Made by a program: the position numbers and the translations under genes. Shown piece by piece: positions 9,476-29,880 of a stretch of 64,000 nucleotides of DNA (its first letter is position 1; each line of letters begins with the position of its first letter). This DNA comes from Corticium candelabrum (lineage: Eukaryota; Porifera; Homoscleromorpha; Homosclerophorida; Plakinidae), in the NCBI RefSeq assembly GCF_963422355.1, contig NC_085094.1, forward strand, positions 6,340,270 through 6,404,269, given 5' to 3'. The notes under the pieces are model-generated. The model worked only from the letters and a program-made list of their open reading frames with translations. It was not told the origin of the DNA and searched no databases.

Positions 9476-12400
9476 ATGAATGAGACGAAAATTCCACAAA
9501 CTGAAGGTAGCGCGAGTTAACTAGTCTTCCATTGCGGAGACCTTACTTTCACTCTACAAGACACGCATCGCTTTTCGAGGGTACCCATCTGGGGACCGTG
9601 CGCGCGGAATGAATATTTGGCTGCCATAGCAACTTACTGCTGTGTAGTTGCTGCTCACGCGGCAGTGAGTTTGTTTTTTGATAGCTAAGAAAGCTGATGA
9701 AAACAACGGGCCACGGCTGACGCAAGACGGTGACACAGAACGGGCAACCAAAGTCACAGCAGAACAACACGTGAATTCTCTCACCACATCAGTGCAGCAA
9801 CCAGCCAATCAGTTGTCCAGAAAGAAGGAAGAAGGCGGTGCTAGGAAATTGCCAGGGTTACAGTCGAGTCAGGAAGAAGTGAACACAAACAGCTTGACGT
9901 CGACTGTGACATCCAGTGCGTCTGTTCACGTGCCTGCTGCAAGCACAGTGACTTTGAGTCGAGCTGCTGACACTCAGAAGAGAAACGCTGTGGCGCAGTC
10001 TTGGCCATCGGTTAACAACAACGTCACGAATGCTTCGCATTCGAATCCTGGAATACAATCGGCGGGTCCTCGTCCTGTTGTGATGGGAAGATTGAGTAGC
10101 GCAGTGTCTCCTATGAAGACAGTGTCGCTGGTGACGAGTCGACAGTCGCCCTCTTTGTCTTATTCGCCGCGTCCCATCGCCATGAAGCCGATGCCCGTGC
10201 AGCAGGCAGTGGCCGTTCGGCAACTCAATCTTGTTTCGTCGAGCACGCCGGTGAGAACCGTTTCGGCACAAGTTGTTCCTGTGCTGAGTGTCGTGCCGAC
10301 GACGCAGTCTCTGACAAACATACAGTCTCTCAGCAGCATTCAAGCTCCAGCAACAGGAGCTACAACTCACACATCTAATCCGGTTGTTATACTGGCACCT
10401 CATTCGTCTGGAGGTGTAACAGTGCTTCCCGCCGGTACAATATTTCATCCTGGCACGACAAGCACAGTGAACAAATCTGACCCATCTAAAGCAGTTGTTA
10501 AGACCACGACGGCCGTTATGATAGCATCAACCAGCACCGTTGCCTCAGGATCACAAACAGGCAGCGTCTCTTTGCCATTGGGTGTTCGTCATATCGTCAT
10601 CAGCTGTGAACAGCAACAGTACCTACAACGACAAGGACATCACATTGCGACTGTAGTCACTCCCCAGCAGCTACTGCAGCCGAGCAAGGTAGCACTCCCT
10701 CAGAATGTACAGTTGGCGACCAAACAAGCTTCTATAATCCAACCGTCGAGGACGTTGGTTCACATCCAGCCGAAGCCGTCGCAGATACAGCAAGTGCCGG
10801 GAGCAGCTGTCCAAGTCACACAAAGCTTAGCAAATATAGCAGCTGCGACATTGATTAGTGTTGCACCCTCGCAGGCCAGTTTGCTATTTTGTCTCGTGAC
10901 GTTATAGTTACCATGCGTCTTTTGTTCTGCAGGTTGCTGGGACTCTCAGTGTGCCGGCTGGAACACATGCTGTTGCTGCTGGCAGTACTGCTGTTTTACC
11001 TGTAGTAACAATTGCAAATTCGTCGGCATCGGAACAGAAGTAAAAAGATTTGGTGTTTGCCTCTAGTTGTTGTCATTCACATATACAATGTAACGTCTCT
11101 TTCTCTTACTATGTCACATCACATGAGCAATTAGTTAAATAACAAGTTGTGTACATTTCATGATCTGTTAGGTAACTTGTTTGATGAGGAATGTTGATGC
11201 TTTGCATCATTATTGGCTCGATGCAACAGGAATGTCTCGGGTTTGTCAGTAAGCGTATGCATTGCTTCCAAACTTTTGCAAATGTGTTTACATTTCAGAT
11301 TCTACCACACACATCATACATTTTAATACCTACTTGCACATTACCTCCTTTACACAGAGTGAAATATATGGCAAAATTGTTGGTCGGACATCGTGCTCTA
11401 GCAAAAGAGATTAACCTGACATTTTAAATTTATTTTATTTTTTTTATTTTTTTATTTTACAATTCATGTAATTATCGACATCATTTACTTCAATTCATTT
11501 ATTTGTTGCATCACACTCACTGCTGTATTTATTTGCTATCAAAATACTCTACTGCTTCTAATGTTTTTGAGTAATAATCTTTTCGAAAATTTTGCCTTTA
11601 AATAACTGGATAACAGAAGAAATAACAGTTTGTTCTCGAAAATTGTCGGTTGTCCGGGCTTTTGGTTTTTGTGCGTTGTATTGTCTTGTTGTGTTTCGTC
11701 TTGTTGTATTGGCTTGTTGTATTGGCTTGTTGTGTTTTGTCTTGTTGTATTGGCCTGTTGTGTTTCGTCTTGTTGTATTGGCTTGTTGTGTTTAGTCTTG
11801 TTGTATTGGCTTGTTGTGTTTTGTCTTGTTGTATTGGCCTGTTGTGTTTAGTCTCGTTGTATTGGTTTGTTGTGTTTCGTCTTGTTGTATTAGCCTGTTG
11901 TGTTTCGTCTCGTTGTATTGGCTTGTTGTGTTTAGTCTCGTATTTGTTTCTTTATCCACCGTTAGAACAGATAGCGATATCATGACTCAAGTGCTTGTTG
12001 AATTTTTACCCCTAGAATAGTCGATCCATTGATCGATGCTCAAATTTCAGCAAAACCGAGAAAGAAATGCAACTGTTCGAGATCACAGTGTCTCAAGCTG
12101 TTAGCACCATCAGACTTGAATAGTAGTCATTTGGTCGATTTACGGTTTGGGTTTTTAGTTATTGCGAGTGCTTTGCTAATGGCGAGTTTTGTGACTACAC
12201 ATGCAACTGCCAGAACTGTCGTAACACACTGGAGCACGAAGACGAACGAAGCAAAGCCATCAAGCAGTGTCTTGACAGAAATCCTCACGCTTTTCATCCT
12301 AAAATCGGCAAATCACGAGCGGTAAGTGTTGTCGACATCTTGTCACTATCAAAGAAACACAATTGTTTGTCGTAGGAGAACGCTCATTCCCGGTCTCACA

Positions 12401-14586
12401 TAAGAGGTGAGTTACATAGTATCTGTAGTAGCATTTATTTGCTTTCAGTAGTTGTAAGTAAATCAATAAAGAACAATCCTAAGTCATCGACAACATCAGA
12501 CAAACATACCGTAAGGCATTGTTTCAAAATTTAATGTTTTGAAATTTTATGTTTTGAAATTTATGTTTTAAAAATTTAAGCTAATTGCGTGACACGTTAT
12601 CTAACAGGCTGTTTGTATAGATGCAATGCATTTGGATGTTTCCAGTAGTTGTAAGTAATGGCGAATTGGTTCCAGCGTGTGCTAGTAGGCGTGGCATGCT
12701 GTAATTGCTCCAAGGGTTGGCACCACCTGATGACCATTTGATTCCATGCAAGCAGGGAAATGGCATAGGATGATAGTGAGGTTTCAATGTGTGCGAATAA
12801 CAAAGGAAATGCAAGCCCACAAACGATAACTGGAAAGTCGGTCTCAACAGGCGTAGAAACTAAGATTCCAATGATGGACTATGTATGACAAATGACAAAT
12901 AAAAACATTAAACAGTAAGGTTTGTCTACTTGTGTGAATGCACCCTGCAAGCTGCTGTAATTCTAAATGAGTTCTCGGTGGATTTACGTATCTCCAATGA
13001 AGCACTACAATACACTAACACAATACAATAAAAATGCCATCACATAGTTACCATAGTCACACAAGTTGCAAGATTTAGTGTTTTGAATTTTTGAACGTAA
13101 GCTAATTGTGTGACACGTTATCTAACGGGCTGTTTGTAGAGACGTAATGCATATGGATGTGTACAAAAAACAGTTGTTGTCTTTTGACTTCGACTGTTTG
13201 TGGCAATTTTTTCTGATGTTAGGTTGTAACTGCAAGCGATCCGGCTGTTTGAAGAACTACTGCGAATGCTATGAGGTTGGGCACATCTTGAGTACTACCA
13301 ATCAATAAGTCATGCTTTGGTGTCGTTAGGCTAAAGTTTTGTGCACGAATTTGTGTCGTTGCGTCGGTTGTAAGAATTTTGAGGAGAGCCCGGAGAGAAA
13401 GACTCTCATGCATCTAGCAGATGCGGCCGGTGGGGTTTATGATTGTTCATGTAGTTTGTGCTTGTGCTCATGTTTGTATGGCAGAGGTTCGTAAACAACA
13501 GCAGCGGGCAGCTAAGGCGCATTTATCATCACAGATAGACAACATACCAACGAGACTTCCAGCTGCTAGTACAAGCGAAAGGTACTGGTGTGTGTGCGTG
13601 TGTGTGTGTGTGTGTAGTAAACACGAGTTTGGCATATTGTTAATTAAATAATTAAACATTTTAGATTTGCTAGCGAAATGCCTGTTGTCACAACTGCATG
13701 TCTGAAATCTTCTCGTGCGTTGTGTATACATCATGCAATCTGTTTTTGTACAGAATAGTTTACACTGTGGGATTTATGTTTCACATTGACCATCAGAGTC
13801 TGTGTATTGTCATCATCACCTGTGGTGTTGTTGTATTGTGGGTTAGTGTTTATGCAGACAGCAATGGGTGCAATGTGTCATACAGCTCTAGATAGTACAA
13901 GTTGCCTGTTCATGTTCCATCTGGTTGTGAGCTTTTGTAGTTAAGTGTGCAGTCGGTTTTGTATTAGTTAAACTCATCTGAACGTTAATATCATGTAATC
14001 AATGAATTGCTTGATAATCAGTCTGTAATTTAAGTTGGACGATATGGACTGTGAGAGGCCTCTGTTTGAGACCATTATCAAGATGTCAGAACACTTCATA
14101 TCACATGGTTGTTGGGGTAAGGGTATGTAGTACACACGGGTATGTGTTGTTTGATTGCTGTCTCATTTCTTGTTGTGCAGACATTTGTACAATTGCTAGA
14201 GTAGTCTCTCTCTGTCACTGGTTTTTGTACTAACAAAGCAATCAATCTTCAGTAAATATTTGCCTTTTCTAAAGCTTATATTTTTAAACTTGTAGTCAGC
14301 TGCCGTGCATGTTTGCATTGAGTAATGTTTATTTGCTGATTAGATTACCGTTTATGTTCATCACTTCTGACATAATCGAAGCGACTTGCAAGTGCCTCCT
14401 AACGAAGGCTGAGGAAGCAGAAGAGGTATACACTAGATATCTGCGAACGTAGACGACCTGCGTCTATTTCTGAATTAGAGCGTGGTACCTCAGAATGCCG
14501 AGCGAGCAGTTTTACAAGAGTTTGGACGTTGTCTAACGCAGATTATACAGGCAGCTAACAAAGCTAACAGGCAAGATTGCATGTGA
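9476..14586 (+). CDS. LIN54: LIN54, DNA-binding subunit of the MuvB/DREAM complex (tesmin/TSO1 CXC family)
   Basis: Twelve coding exons: 9476-9506, 9685-10874, 10933-11039, 12016-12099, 12159-12321, 12376-12406, 13223-13275, 13330-13429, 13485-13581, 13665-13721, 14344-14425, 14479-14586. They total 2103 nt, exactly 701 codons, giving 700 residues (human 749). The large second exon encodes a Ser/Thr/Val/Gln-rich disordered region. Two CXC zinc-binding repeats follow: [20 protein letters not shown] and [20 protein letters not shown], each with a downstream Cys cluster and a DNA-reading Tyr. The linker ends [12 protein letters not shown]. The C-terminus has the helical [17 protein letters not shown] and an EATCKCLL segment as in human LIN54. 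The protein recruits DREAM or MYB-MuvB to TTYGAA sites in cell-cycle promoters, in the nucleus. The exon 2 donor seems to be GC rather than GT. The intron around 11040-12015 holds a 28-bp minisatellite. A short ATG-initiated frame upstream of the start terminates before it becomes relevant. Confidence 0.95.
11675..11942. repeat. 28-bp minisatellite in a LIN54 intron
   Basis: About nine to ten copies of a T/G-rich 28-bp unit, typically tttcgtcttgttgtattggc plus ttgttgtg, with substitutions between copies and some half-units at the left end. Confidence 0.9.
12570..12645. repeat. Direct repeat copy 1 in a LIN54 intron
   Basis: The segment around gtgacacgttatctaac, followed by gggctgtttgta-like sequence, recurs at about 13093-13165 with roughly 80-85% similarity by eye. 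The two copies lie in the same intron, between the exons at 12376 and 13223. Confidence 0.7.
13093..13165. repeat. Direct repeat copy 2 in a LIN54 intron
   Basis: Second copy of the block at 12570-12645 (shared core gtgacacgttatctaac). It ends just before the exon that encodes the second CXC repeat. Confidence 0.7.
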
Positions 14587-15014
14587 AGTTGGTTGGACGT
14601 GAAACCGACGTTGCTTTTGCTTCTCATAGGCAACAAAGCTTATAATTTCTGACATCAGTCTAGTCAAATAGAATGGAACGACGATATAATTGGACTTCAG
14701 CTGTAGATATGCTCTCTACCACTGATTAACTTCAGCCTATCGCATACGGGTCTTGAAATTTTGTGTGGTCACGTTGCGCAACGGTGGCTATGGCCTGCCG
14801 TTGTTTTACACTGAGAAACGTGTAGTTACTGAGGTCCTATATTCATTACGTAACTATTAACACTGGATGGTATTTTTATTACGTATTACATAAATGTTTT
14901 GCTTCGTTTCCGCTTTACTTCCGTTTGTTACCTCGTGGCGGTCGCGTGCGGTGGTGATTAGTAGGTGTTCGTGGCAACCGTCAGTGTACAAGTGTACAAG
15001 CAGACTCCGTAGGA
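14587..15014. other. LIN54-SPATA1 intergenic region
   Basis: A short spacer of 428 bp that must hold the LIN54 3'UTR and probably the SPATA1 promoter. No distinct motif is seen. Confidence 0.6.
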
Positions 15015-16043
15015 ATGCAAGTGCAAGACGAAGACGAAGACTATCTTCGAAGCGTTTCAGAGCAGGTTTGAGTGTTGTCAGAATGGTTGAAGACTACAGA
15101 TTACAGTGAAGACGTCTCCATATAGCTGGTAGACCTTCACGTCCTAGTCATTCCTCGTCACTTTTGGCGCAATGACGTTCAGTGGACTTACAATACTGCT
15201 TGCCTAGAAGCAGTATCAGTGGGATTTGTAAGGTTCAAGTAGTCAACCTTTCTAGATTGCATGCAATTGCAAGAAAGATGATTTTTTTGACTTCCTACAT
15301 TGTACAGAGTTGAACCAGAAATCAGTCTTCATCTCTTGAGAAAAGACATTCAGCATCAGCTAGGAGAACATGCTATTCCAAAGTCTTACGTCTACTTGAG
15401 AGCTTTGGGTCGATGTCTTGCAATGGTGAGTCTTTCCTATGCAGCTGATGCCTACATTTGGCGTCCGTAATGACTATAATGACGGTGACGTAATTTTTTC
15501 ATCACTTTGTACAATTTTATATCAGGTGTCTGACAAGCAAGAGATGTCTATGAAAGTCAAGTTCTATGTACCTCCTTATGTATGTAAATGCTATGACTTG
15601 TGCTTTACATTCTGTTTTGTATGTGGGAATAACTTTGAACTGCTGGACAGGTTCCTTGCCCTGAGATCTTTCTGTTGCCCTACAATGGGTCAGCGGTGGG
15701 GTTTCTCTCTCTTTCTGTTGAAAGGCTAAATGTTGGAAGTGAAGCAGAGATTGAATGGGGAAGTAGGTTATTATATGGCAGCTGTCAATATTCTCTAACA
15801 GCAATTCTGTTGTGTGTAGGAGAGGCTGGTTACAATGCAGCTCGTCCTCACAGTGCAGACTCTACTAGCCATCGGCAGAGTATACATCATCCCAGCAGAG
15901 TCATTGCCATTACTGATAACATGAGCCATAAACCTAGTAAATCAAGCCAGTTCCCACAACAGGCTTCAATGTCTTCATTTCATGTGACACCTGCAAGACA
16001 AGAGACTTTACAACAACAACAGCAGCAACTACAACAGCAGCAA

Positions 16044-16083
<40 letters not shown>

Positions 16084-18239
16084 CATTGCCTATAACTTCA
16101 GAGAGCAGGTCTGGACTTACAAATACATGTAACCCACAACAGTGTAGTGAGGCAACCTATAGCTATACATCCAACAATGTTATATCACCTGGTAGACAAA
16201 CTCTTTCTGATCTGGTCGGAGTTGAAACTTCTTCAAACAGTAGTATTAATACTGATCATCTCAGGCAGTCTCAAACATCAAATCCTGCGACTGTAGAGAG
16301 CAATGACAACTCTAGCTCTAATATCAAGGATGTGAAATATTTATCAGTTGATTCTATTGATGCTGCAGATCTGTCGGAGTCTGGCAGCACCAAAAGTGAT
16401 AGTCCTGATTTTCGTTGTTTGGAATTTGTTTCGGACAAGGAATTGGATAAGCAGCACCTTCAAGCTATGACAGCACAATTTGAGGCTGCCTTGTTTGGAG
16501 ACCCAAAATCAGCAAATGGTGCATTTGCTACTGGAAACGAGACTGCCGGTAGAAATTCTCAAACACCAGTTCTTAACCAGTTGTCAGATGTTGGTACTAA
16601 TCTTGAGAATGCACAAGAGATACCCAATGGAGAACATAAAGGTTCATCCGAGACAGACACTAAACAGAAATTGAATGTGGAATCTACAACATCTACTAAA
16701 CAGAAATTGGATGTGGAATCTACAACATTTACTAAACAGAAATTGGATGTAGAATCTACTAAATCTAGCGTCACAAATACAAAACCTGAAGAAATGGGTA
16801 CTGCCAATGGAAAAAACACGAAGTCTACATCTAAGAGAACTATGCAATCAGAAGGACATGGCATTACAAACAAAGTGTCTTCTAAGAAACAACAAAGCGC
16901 CAAAGGTTTTGCGACTACTAACAGACACCAGCAGAGAACACATGATGGAAATGAAAGAAAACAAGATGTCGCTAACAACAAGGCTTATACCAACTCCAGA
17001 TCTGTGTTAGTTAAGGTTCAAAAGTGTGAAGTTAGAGGAGTGCACTGATATGTGTTTTGTGGACAGATTGATCGAATCAATTGGTGTAACTTCAAGCAAC
17101 AGTGAAGAAATTAAAACATCATCTACCCCTCGTACTCAACAACCTGTTGAGGCATCTGCTACTAAATTCATACACGTACAGACACATAGCTCAGCAAGTA
17201 TTTTAAGTGAAGAGTCACAATTGACCATTGTGTTTTGCAGAAGGGGAATTCTAAAGTGGACATACGGATAAATGAGCAACAGAAAAACATGGCTCAAACG
17301 CCTCAGGATTTTAAAGTTCCGGAGTTCCATGGGCAGAAGAATCAAAAAGAGCATAAATCAAACGAACAAGAGACTGTGGCTAGGAAGAAGTCTACCAAAG
17401 GTGAGAGCAACTCTTTGTGCACCAACTTAACTTTATCAATTAGGTTGGTCTAGAGGATAAGCTTATTGAAGAGCTACATACTATACGACAGTCACGGTTG
17501 GTTGCCAAAGGGTCGTCATTATCAAGTTGTGTTTTAATGTTATTGATAGCTTGCAGCTGGAAAAAGATCATACAAGGCTTGTGAGTGAGGCAAAATTGCT
17601 ACAAGTAAAGTGTCAGAGGCACCGTCAAGAGAGTGAGATATTTTCGTTAGACTTCAGGTCCTCTAGACTGGATTATTATATGTTGTATGCTTGACAGCCG
17701 ATAGTGCATGGAAGAAGCAGTATTTTTATGAGAAGAAAAGAAGTCCTCACCTGGAGCAACAGTGTGAGAAGTTGAGACAGCAACTGCACTTGGTTCTAGC
17801 TCAAAACAGAGTGGAGAAACAAGCAGCTAAAGGTTGGTAGAATTGTCATTCTTGAAAATTAACACAGCAACGATCTTTGTCTGCAGGACAGAACCTATTG
17901 ACTCCAGGGAACAAAGCACCATCACACGTGGTTGTTTATGTACAAAATGGTTGTTTATTGTAGGTTTATATGTAAGTATTTCTGTAGAATAACATGAAGA
18001 TTCAGTGTGCACAAGTGAAAGACGAATTGGCTGAACTGCGCCAGAAAGTAGACCAAGTGAAGGCTAGGCTTGCGGCAGAATGCCAAGTACAGTTTAGTGA
18101 GTGAGTATGTATATATTATCGCTGACTGTGTTTGTTGTGACAGACAAGAGAGCGATTAGAAACTGAAGTTAGAACATTGAAGCAGGAATTAATACAGAAG
18201 AAAATAAGCCTGTCTCTTATTCGAGCCAAGGTTCATTAA
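15015..18239 (+). CDS. SPATA1: SPATA1-like protein (spermatogenesis-associated protein 1)
   Basis: The N-terminal exons read LVDLHVLVIPRHFWRNDVQW, then VEPEISLHLLRKDIQHQLGE, then FYVPPY and CPEIFLLPYNGSA, in the same order and spacing as the conserved N-terminus of vertebrate SPATA1. A long low-complexity exon (about 15833-17032) follows, with a near-pure glutamine tract and three short repeats of KQKLDVESTT. The last exons (about 17454-18239) encode a coiled coil: EDKLIEELHTIRQSRLQLEK, SAWKKQYFYEKKRSPHLEQQ, then a KVDQVKARLAAE segment and TRERLETEVRTLKQELIQKK, matching the SPATA1 C-terminal domain. The tail exons are phase-consistent; two or three joins between 15700 and 17450 are uncertain. 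SPATA1 is sperm-related and its molecular role is unclear; binding through the coiled coil is likely. The start at 15015 is the first ATG in an open frame. Confidence 0.85.
16011..16083 (+). repeat. CAA/CAG repeat encoding polyglutamine in SPATA1
   Basis: Mixed CAA and CAG codons encode about 24 glutamines interrupted by one leucine. The mixture of codons argues for selection on the amino acid run rather than a fresh pure-codon expansion. Confidence 0.95.
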
Positions 18240-18499
18240 GTCAGCATGCTTTGAATGCATGAGGCTACACGTGCTGCAAATTTGTAGATGTCAGCATCTT
18301 GATATGAAGGTTGGAACTATTTGTTTAGATATGCATTGTTTCTTTTATATTTATCCAGACCAAGTTTTACAAATTGATGTATTATGTACTTAAAGGATTA
18401 CAACTCTAAAAATGCTGTACTTGTTTGTGTCCAAAATTGGTGAATATTTATGGTCTAACTTTTTGTTTATGCTACATCTATATTTCCAATAATTATCAC

Positions 18500-18531
18500 A
18501 GGGTATGGTAGTACCCTGTACCATACCCTGT
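18500..18531. repeat. Short palindrome
   Basis: Arms cagggtatgg and ccataccctg with a 12-base loop that itself repeats the sequence taccctgta. Confidence 0.85.
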
Positions 18532-19016
18532 ATGTAGGGATTGCCCCGGTTTTGGAGTGTTGTGGGGCATGGTCATCTTTTTGCAAACTTAGAAAACATA
18601 GTAAATAAAGACTAGAATTTCTCAAAATCAACGAAATGAAATGTTTGTACATCGTGTACTATATCCTATTTTTGTTTTGGTCACTAGTCATCTAACAATC
18701 TAGAAAACAGTTGCTAGCCTCGGAGGCCCATACGCCAATTTTGTTTTTCTTCTTTTTTTTTTAGGATCCGTATTAGGATCCTATTTGTTCAACGTGCGGT
18801 AGGATACCATGGTACAGTATATCCTGTAGACCTATAAACCACTTGAGTAAACTACCTCTGAATTATGTCTAACGAAAGCTGTTACATATAAACAGGTTTA
18901 ATTAACACTAAAGAAAACACGCTAAATCTTAGACATGCTTATGAAAGGCTTACAGGCCCTAATGAAGACATGTACACCCTAGCTATGTTGTGCTTTTGCA
19001 CTCCTAAACTTACCAA

Positions 19017-19298
19017 ACTAGAATTTTGAAAACTATTTCTCTGAAAAAAGAACTAGATGTAGGGATTGTATAAAAAGTAACAGAAACAAGATCTATAGCT
19101 AATATGAACCAAAGCCAGACATCATTAGTGAATCCTTTCAACCCCGCATTCCCTACATTTTACATTTTGTAGGTTGGAAGGATTCACTAATGATGTCTGG
19201 CTTTGGTTGATATTATCTATAGATCTTGTTTCTGTTACCTTTTATACAATCCCTACATCTATTTCTTTTTTTAGAGAAATAGTTTTTAAAATTCTAGT
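19017..19298. repeat. Foldback inverted repeat (MITE-like), 127-bp arms
   Basis: The left arm (19017-19143) and right arm (19172-19298) are near-perfect reverse complements separated by a 28-bp loop. Matching blocks include gccagacatcattagtgaat and its complement, and tgtagggattgtataaaa and its complement. No terminal target duplication is obvious. Confidence 0.95.
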
Positions 19299-19890
19299 GA
19301 TTGATGGGTTACACAGACTTGTAAGCTGCAGCCTCTTTAATAACTGCAACAAGTTGCAACAGTTTTGTATAGCACTGCCTTTGTGGCATTATGAAATCAA
19401 GTGTGACCTTTGGTGTAGCTGATTGTATGTATGTGTCTGAATCAGAAATTATAGAAGTTTTGATTGTTTAGAAGAACTGATAATAGACAAGCTGCAATTT
19501 AGCTAACAAATTGATTCTGATCAGAACATTGAGTAAGCTGCAGTCAATCTACTAGATGCTCTGGTACTCATAAGTTACGTTTTCATGCAGGGAAACACAA
19601 GGCTATGTATATGTAGCAAATTTGAATGAGAATGAACAGTTGATTTTGTTGTTTATTTACTGACTACGAAAATGGTTATTGGCATTAGAAGGAGTAAGCA
19701 AGCAAGCTCAGAGGCCAGAAGTATTGAACAAAGACTTGTAAAAACCTTTGTAGTGCAGTTAGTTTTCATTTTTTACCTACCAGTTGACAGCTAATGTTGT
19801 TGTTTGAGGGAGGCAGTTTCAATTGGGTATATCTTTATTTGACATTTTGATCTCACTTGTTCAGCACAGCAGGTTATCTGGACATAAATC

Positions 19891-19892
<2 letters not shown>

Positions 19893-19960
<68 letters not shown>

Positions 19961-20080
19961 CACATGTGTGTGTGCACATGTGTGTGTGCACATGTGTGTG
20001 TCCATGCATGCCCGTGTGTGTGTGTGTGTGTGTGTGTGCACGCGCATGTGTGTGTGTGTGTGTGTCTGTGTGTGTGTGTT
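19893..20080. repeat. (TG)n array with internal minisatellite
   Basis: A TG run followed by three copies of a 14-bp unit gtgcacatgtgtgt, then more TG with CG/CA interruptions. Confidence 0.95.
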
Positions 20081-20354
20081 CGTTTCTATGTTATATTATT
20101 TGACCTGAAACAGTCTGGTTAGTTGACTACGGGTGAGACTTATACCTAAGACTTATAGAAGCTGTGGGTTTGTTTACGTTGTAGAAGTGATGGAACTGCA
20201 ATGAGCCTCTCTAATAGCTGACAGTACTATGGCACCAAAGTGATTGCAAACATTTACTGACATACACATACAGTGAAACGTAACAGTTTCACACACATAC
20301 ACGTCACTGAACCGCAGTGTGTTTCAATGAGTCAATTTGAAGTGACATCAACAG

Positions 20355-28493
<8,139 letters not shown>

Positions 28494-29631
28494 GTTTGGT
28501 TGATGTGCTCTTGTAGAAGGATGCTGATGGAATGTAATAAGAAAGGAGTGCCAGGGTATATCCGCTTTACTAAACAATACCTTATTGATACAACACAAAA
28601 CAATTGGCAACATATAAGATAAATACACTCAACACAATGTCATTAACACCAAGCTTGTGGCATGGATGTGTGGGAATTTGTTCACAAGTTTAGCGAAGAC
28701 ATTAGAAACACCGGGGGGGGGGGGGGGGTTTACATTGCTGTAAGTAAAGGGTATTCCTACAGTAAATTTAAACTTTACCCTGGACTAATGAATATAGACC
28801 AGCTTCAGATTGTCAACACCATATAGAAACTCAATTTCCAGTTGTGGCCAACAAGTAGTCTGAAGGTCTAAGAGAGTTGAAATAGATTATTCTAGTGGAA
28901 AGTTTTGCAAAAGCCTCATATCAGAAGTGTCAATTAGCACAATTTGAAATTGTATAAAGACTTGGCCAAGCCAGGGCTGATGTCTACTTGAGCAGGTGCA
29001 GAAGAATAGTGTGGCTCTTATGTCTCCTTTGAGCTTGCATTTTTCAGAAATAGTCAAATTGGTGTTGTGTGTCACTACAGTGCCTAACTGATACAGACGG
29101 TCTGAGCAGTTCTAGCAAGTTGAAGTATGACTCTCCCAATGTTCTGCTTCAATTGTCAACTCACTATGAATTACACCAACTAATTAAATCTTCTTTTTTT
29201 ACTATGAGCAGTTTATACCTTACTCATTCTTTTTGTTGGTAGCAAGCGTTGCTGTGCAACATGGGCATGGTCAGAGATTACGGTAAGAATCAGGAGCACA
29301 CTCGAAAAGGTAAGAATTAAACAATACTTTTATCTACATAAAGCTTTGAAATTGTATGGTGCATCGGGAGAGAGGGTCTGGCTTGACCTTCTTGTCTCTG
29401 ATATGCAGAAGATATACACATGTGTATGTAGTATGACTGTAAGTGGGTTCCACCAGGACAACAGTGTAACGTGTACCAACAAATTATATATGCATCAACA
29501 CAAATATTGATGTTTTATTGCAATGACACAGACATAACAGTGAACCGTGTTCTCTCTCATGAGAGTTAACAAAGTGCAAACAGTGTTGTCAATGAGTCAT
29601 TTTGAAGCAATGCATGCACTCCAAATCTGTC
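28494..29631. other. Intergenic region between LLTP-A and LLTP-B
   Basis: It should contain the LLTP-A promoter and the LLTP-B 3'UTR. A 16-base G run lies at 28713-28728. No extra gene is seen. Confidence 0.7.
28713..28728 (+). repeat. Poly-G run of 16
   Basis: Sixteen consecutive G bases about 220 bp upstream of the LLTP-A start codon. Such runs can form quadruplexes and are also prone to sequencing length error. Confidence 0.9.
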
Positions 29632-29880
29632 TTACACTTGTCTCTTGCAACCCAAAAACACAGGCACTTCCAACAATGTAGGAGATGCGTTGTCATATTT
29701 CTCTTCTCCATCATCTTGTTTAATGCACTTGGCCAGTATCAATCTTGTGTAGGTAGAATACAAAGTTTCACATCCACTACTGCACATTTGCTCCTCAATT
29801 GCACCTCTGCATTTCTTTTGTAGGTATTCGTGTTGCACAAATCCCTTCACAATTTGACATCTATTTTCTTCAGTTTCCCT
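29632..29880 (-). other. C-terminal cystine-knot-like region of LLTP-B
   Basis: Cysteines at ENRC, KKC, CSSGC, AKC and GC occupy the same order as in LLTP-A and in the separate final exon of LLTP-D. Sequence around them has diverged but CxxxCETxYS is shared with LLTP-D. Confidence 0.55.

Larger units (their letters stand above)
18240..20354. other. Convergent intergenic region with hairpin and TG array
   Basis: SPATA1 (plus) and LLTP-A (minus) converge here. No ORF is convincing. The notable contents are the inverted repeat at 19017-19298, the small palindrome at 18500-18531 and the TG array at 19893-20080. Confidence 0.7.

Noticed and set aside
9858-10448. Antisense 196-residue Arg-rich ORF over LIN54 exon 2
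   Set aside because: Shadow of the Ser/Thr/Val-rich coding strand, without motifs.
11592-11985. Leu/Val/Cys-rich ORFs that look like a membrane protein
   Set aside because: They come from the 28-bp minisatellite inside a LIN54 intron.
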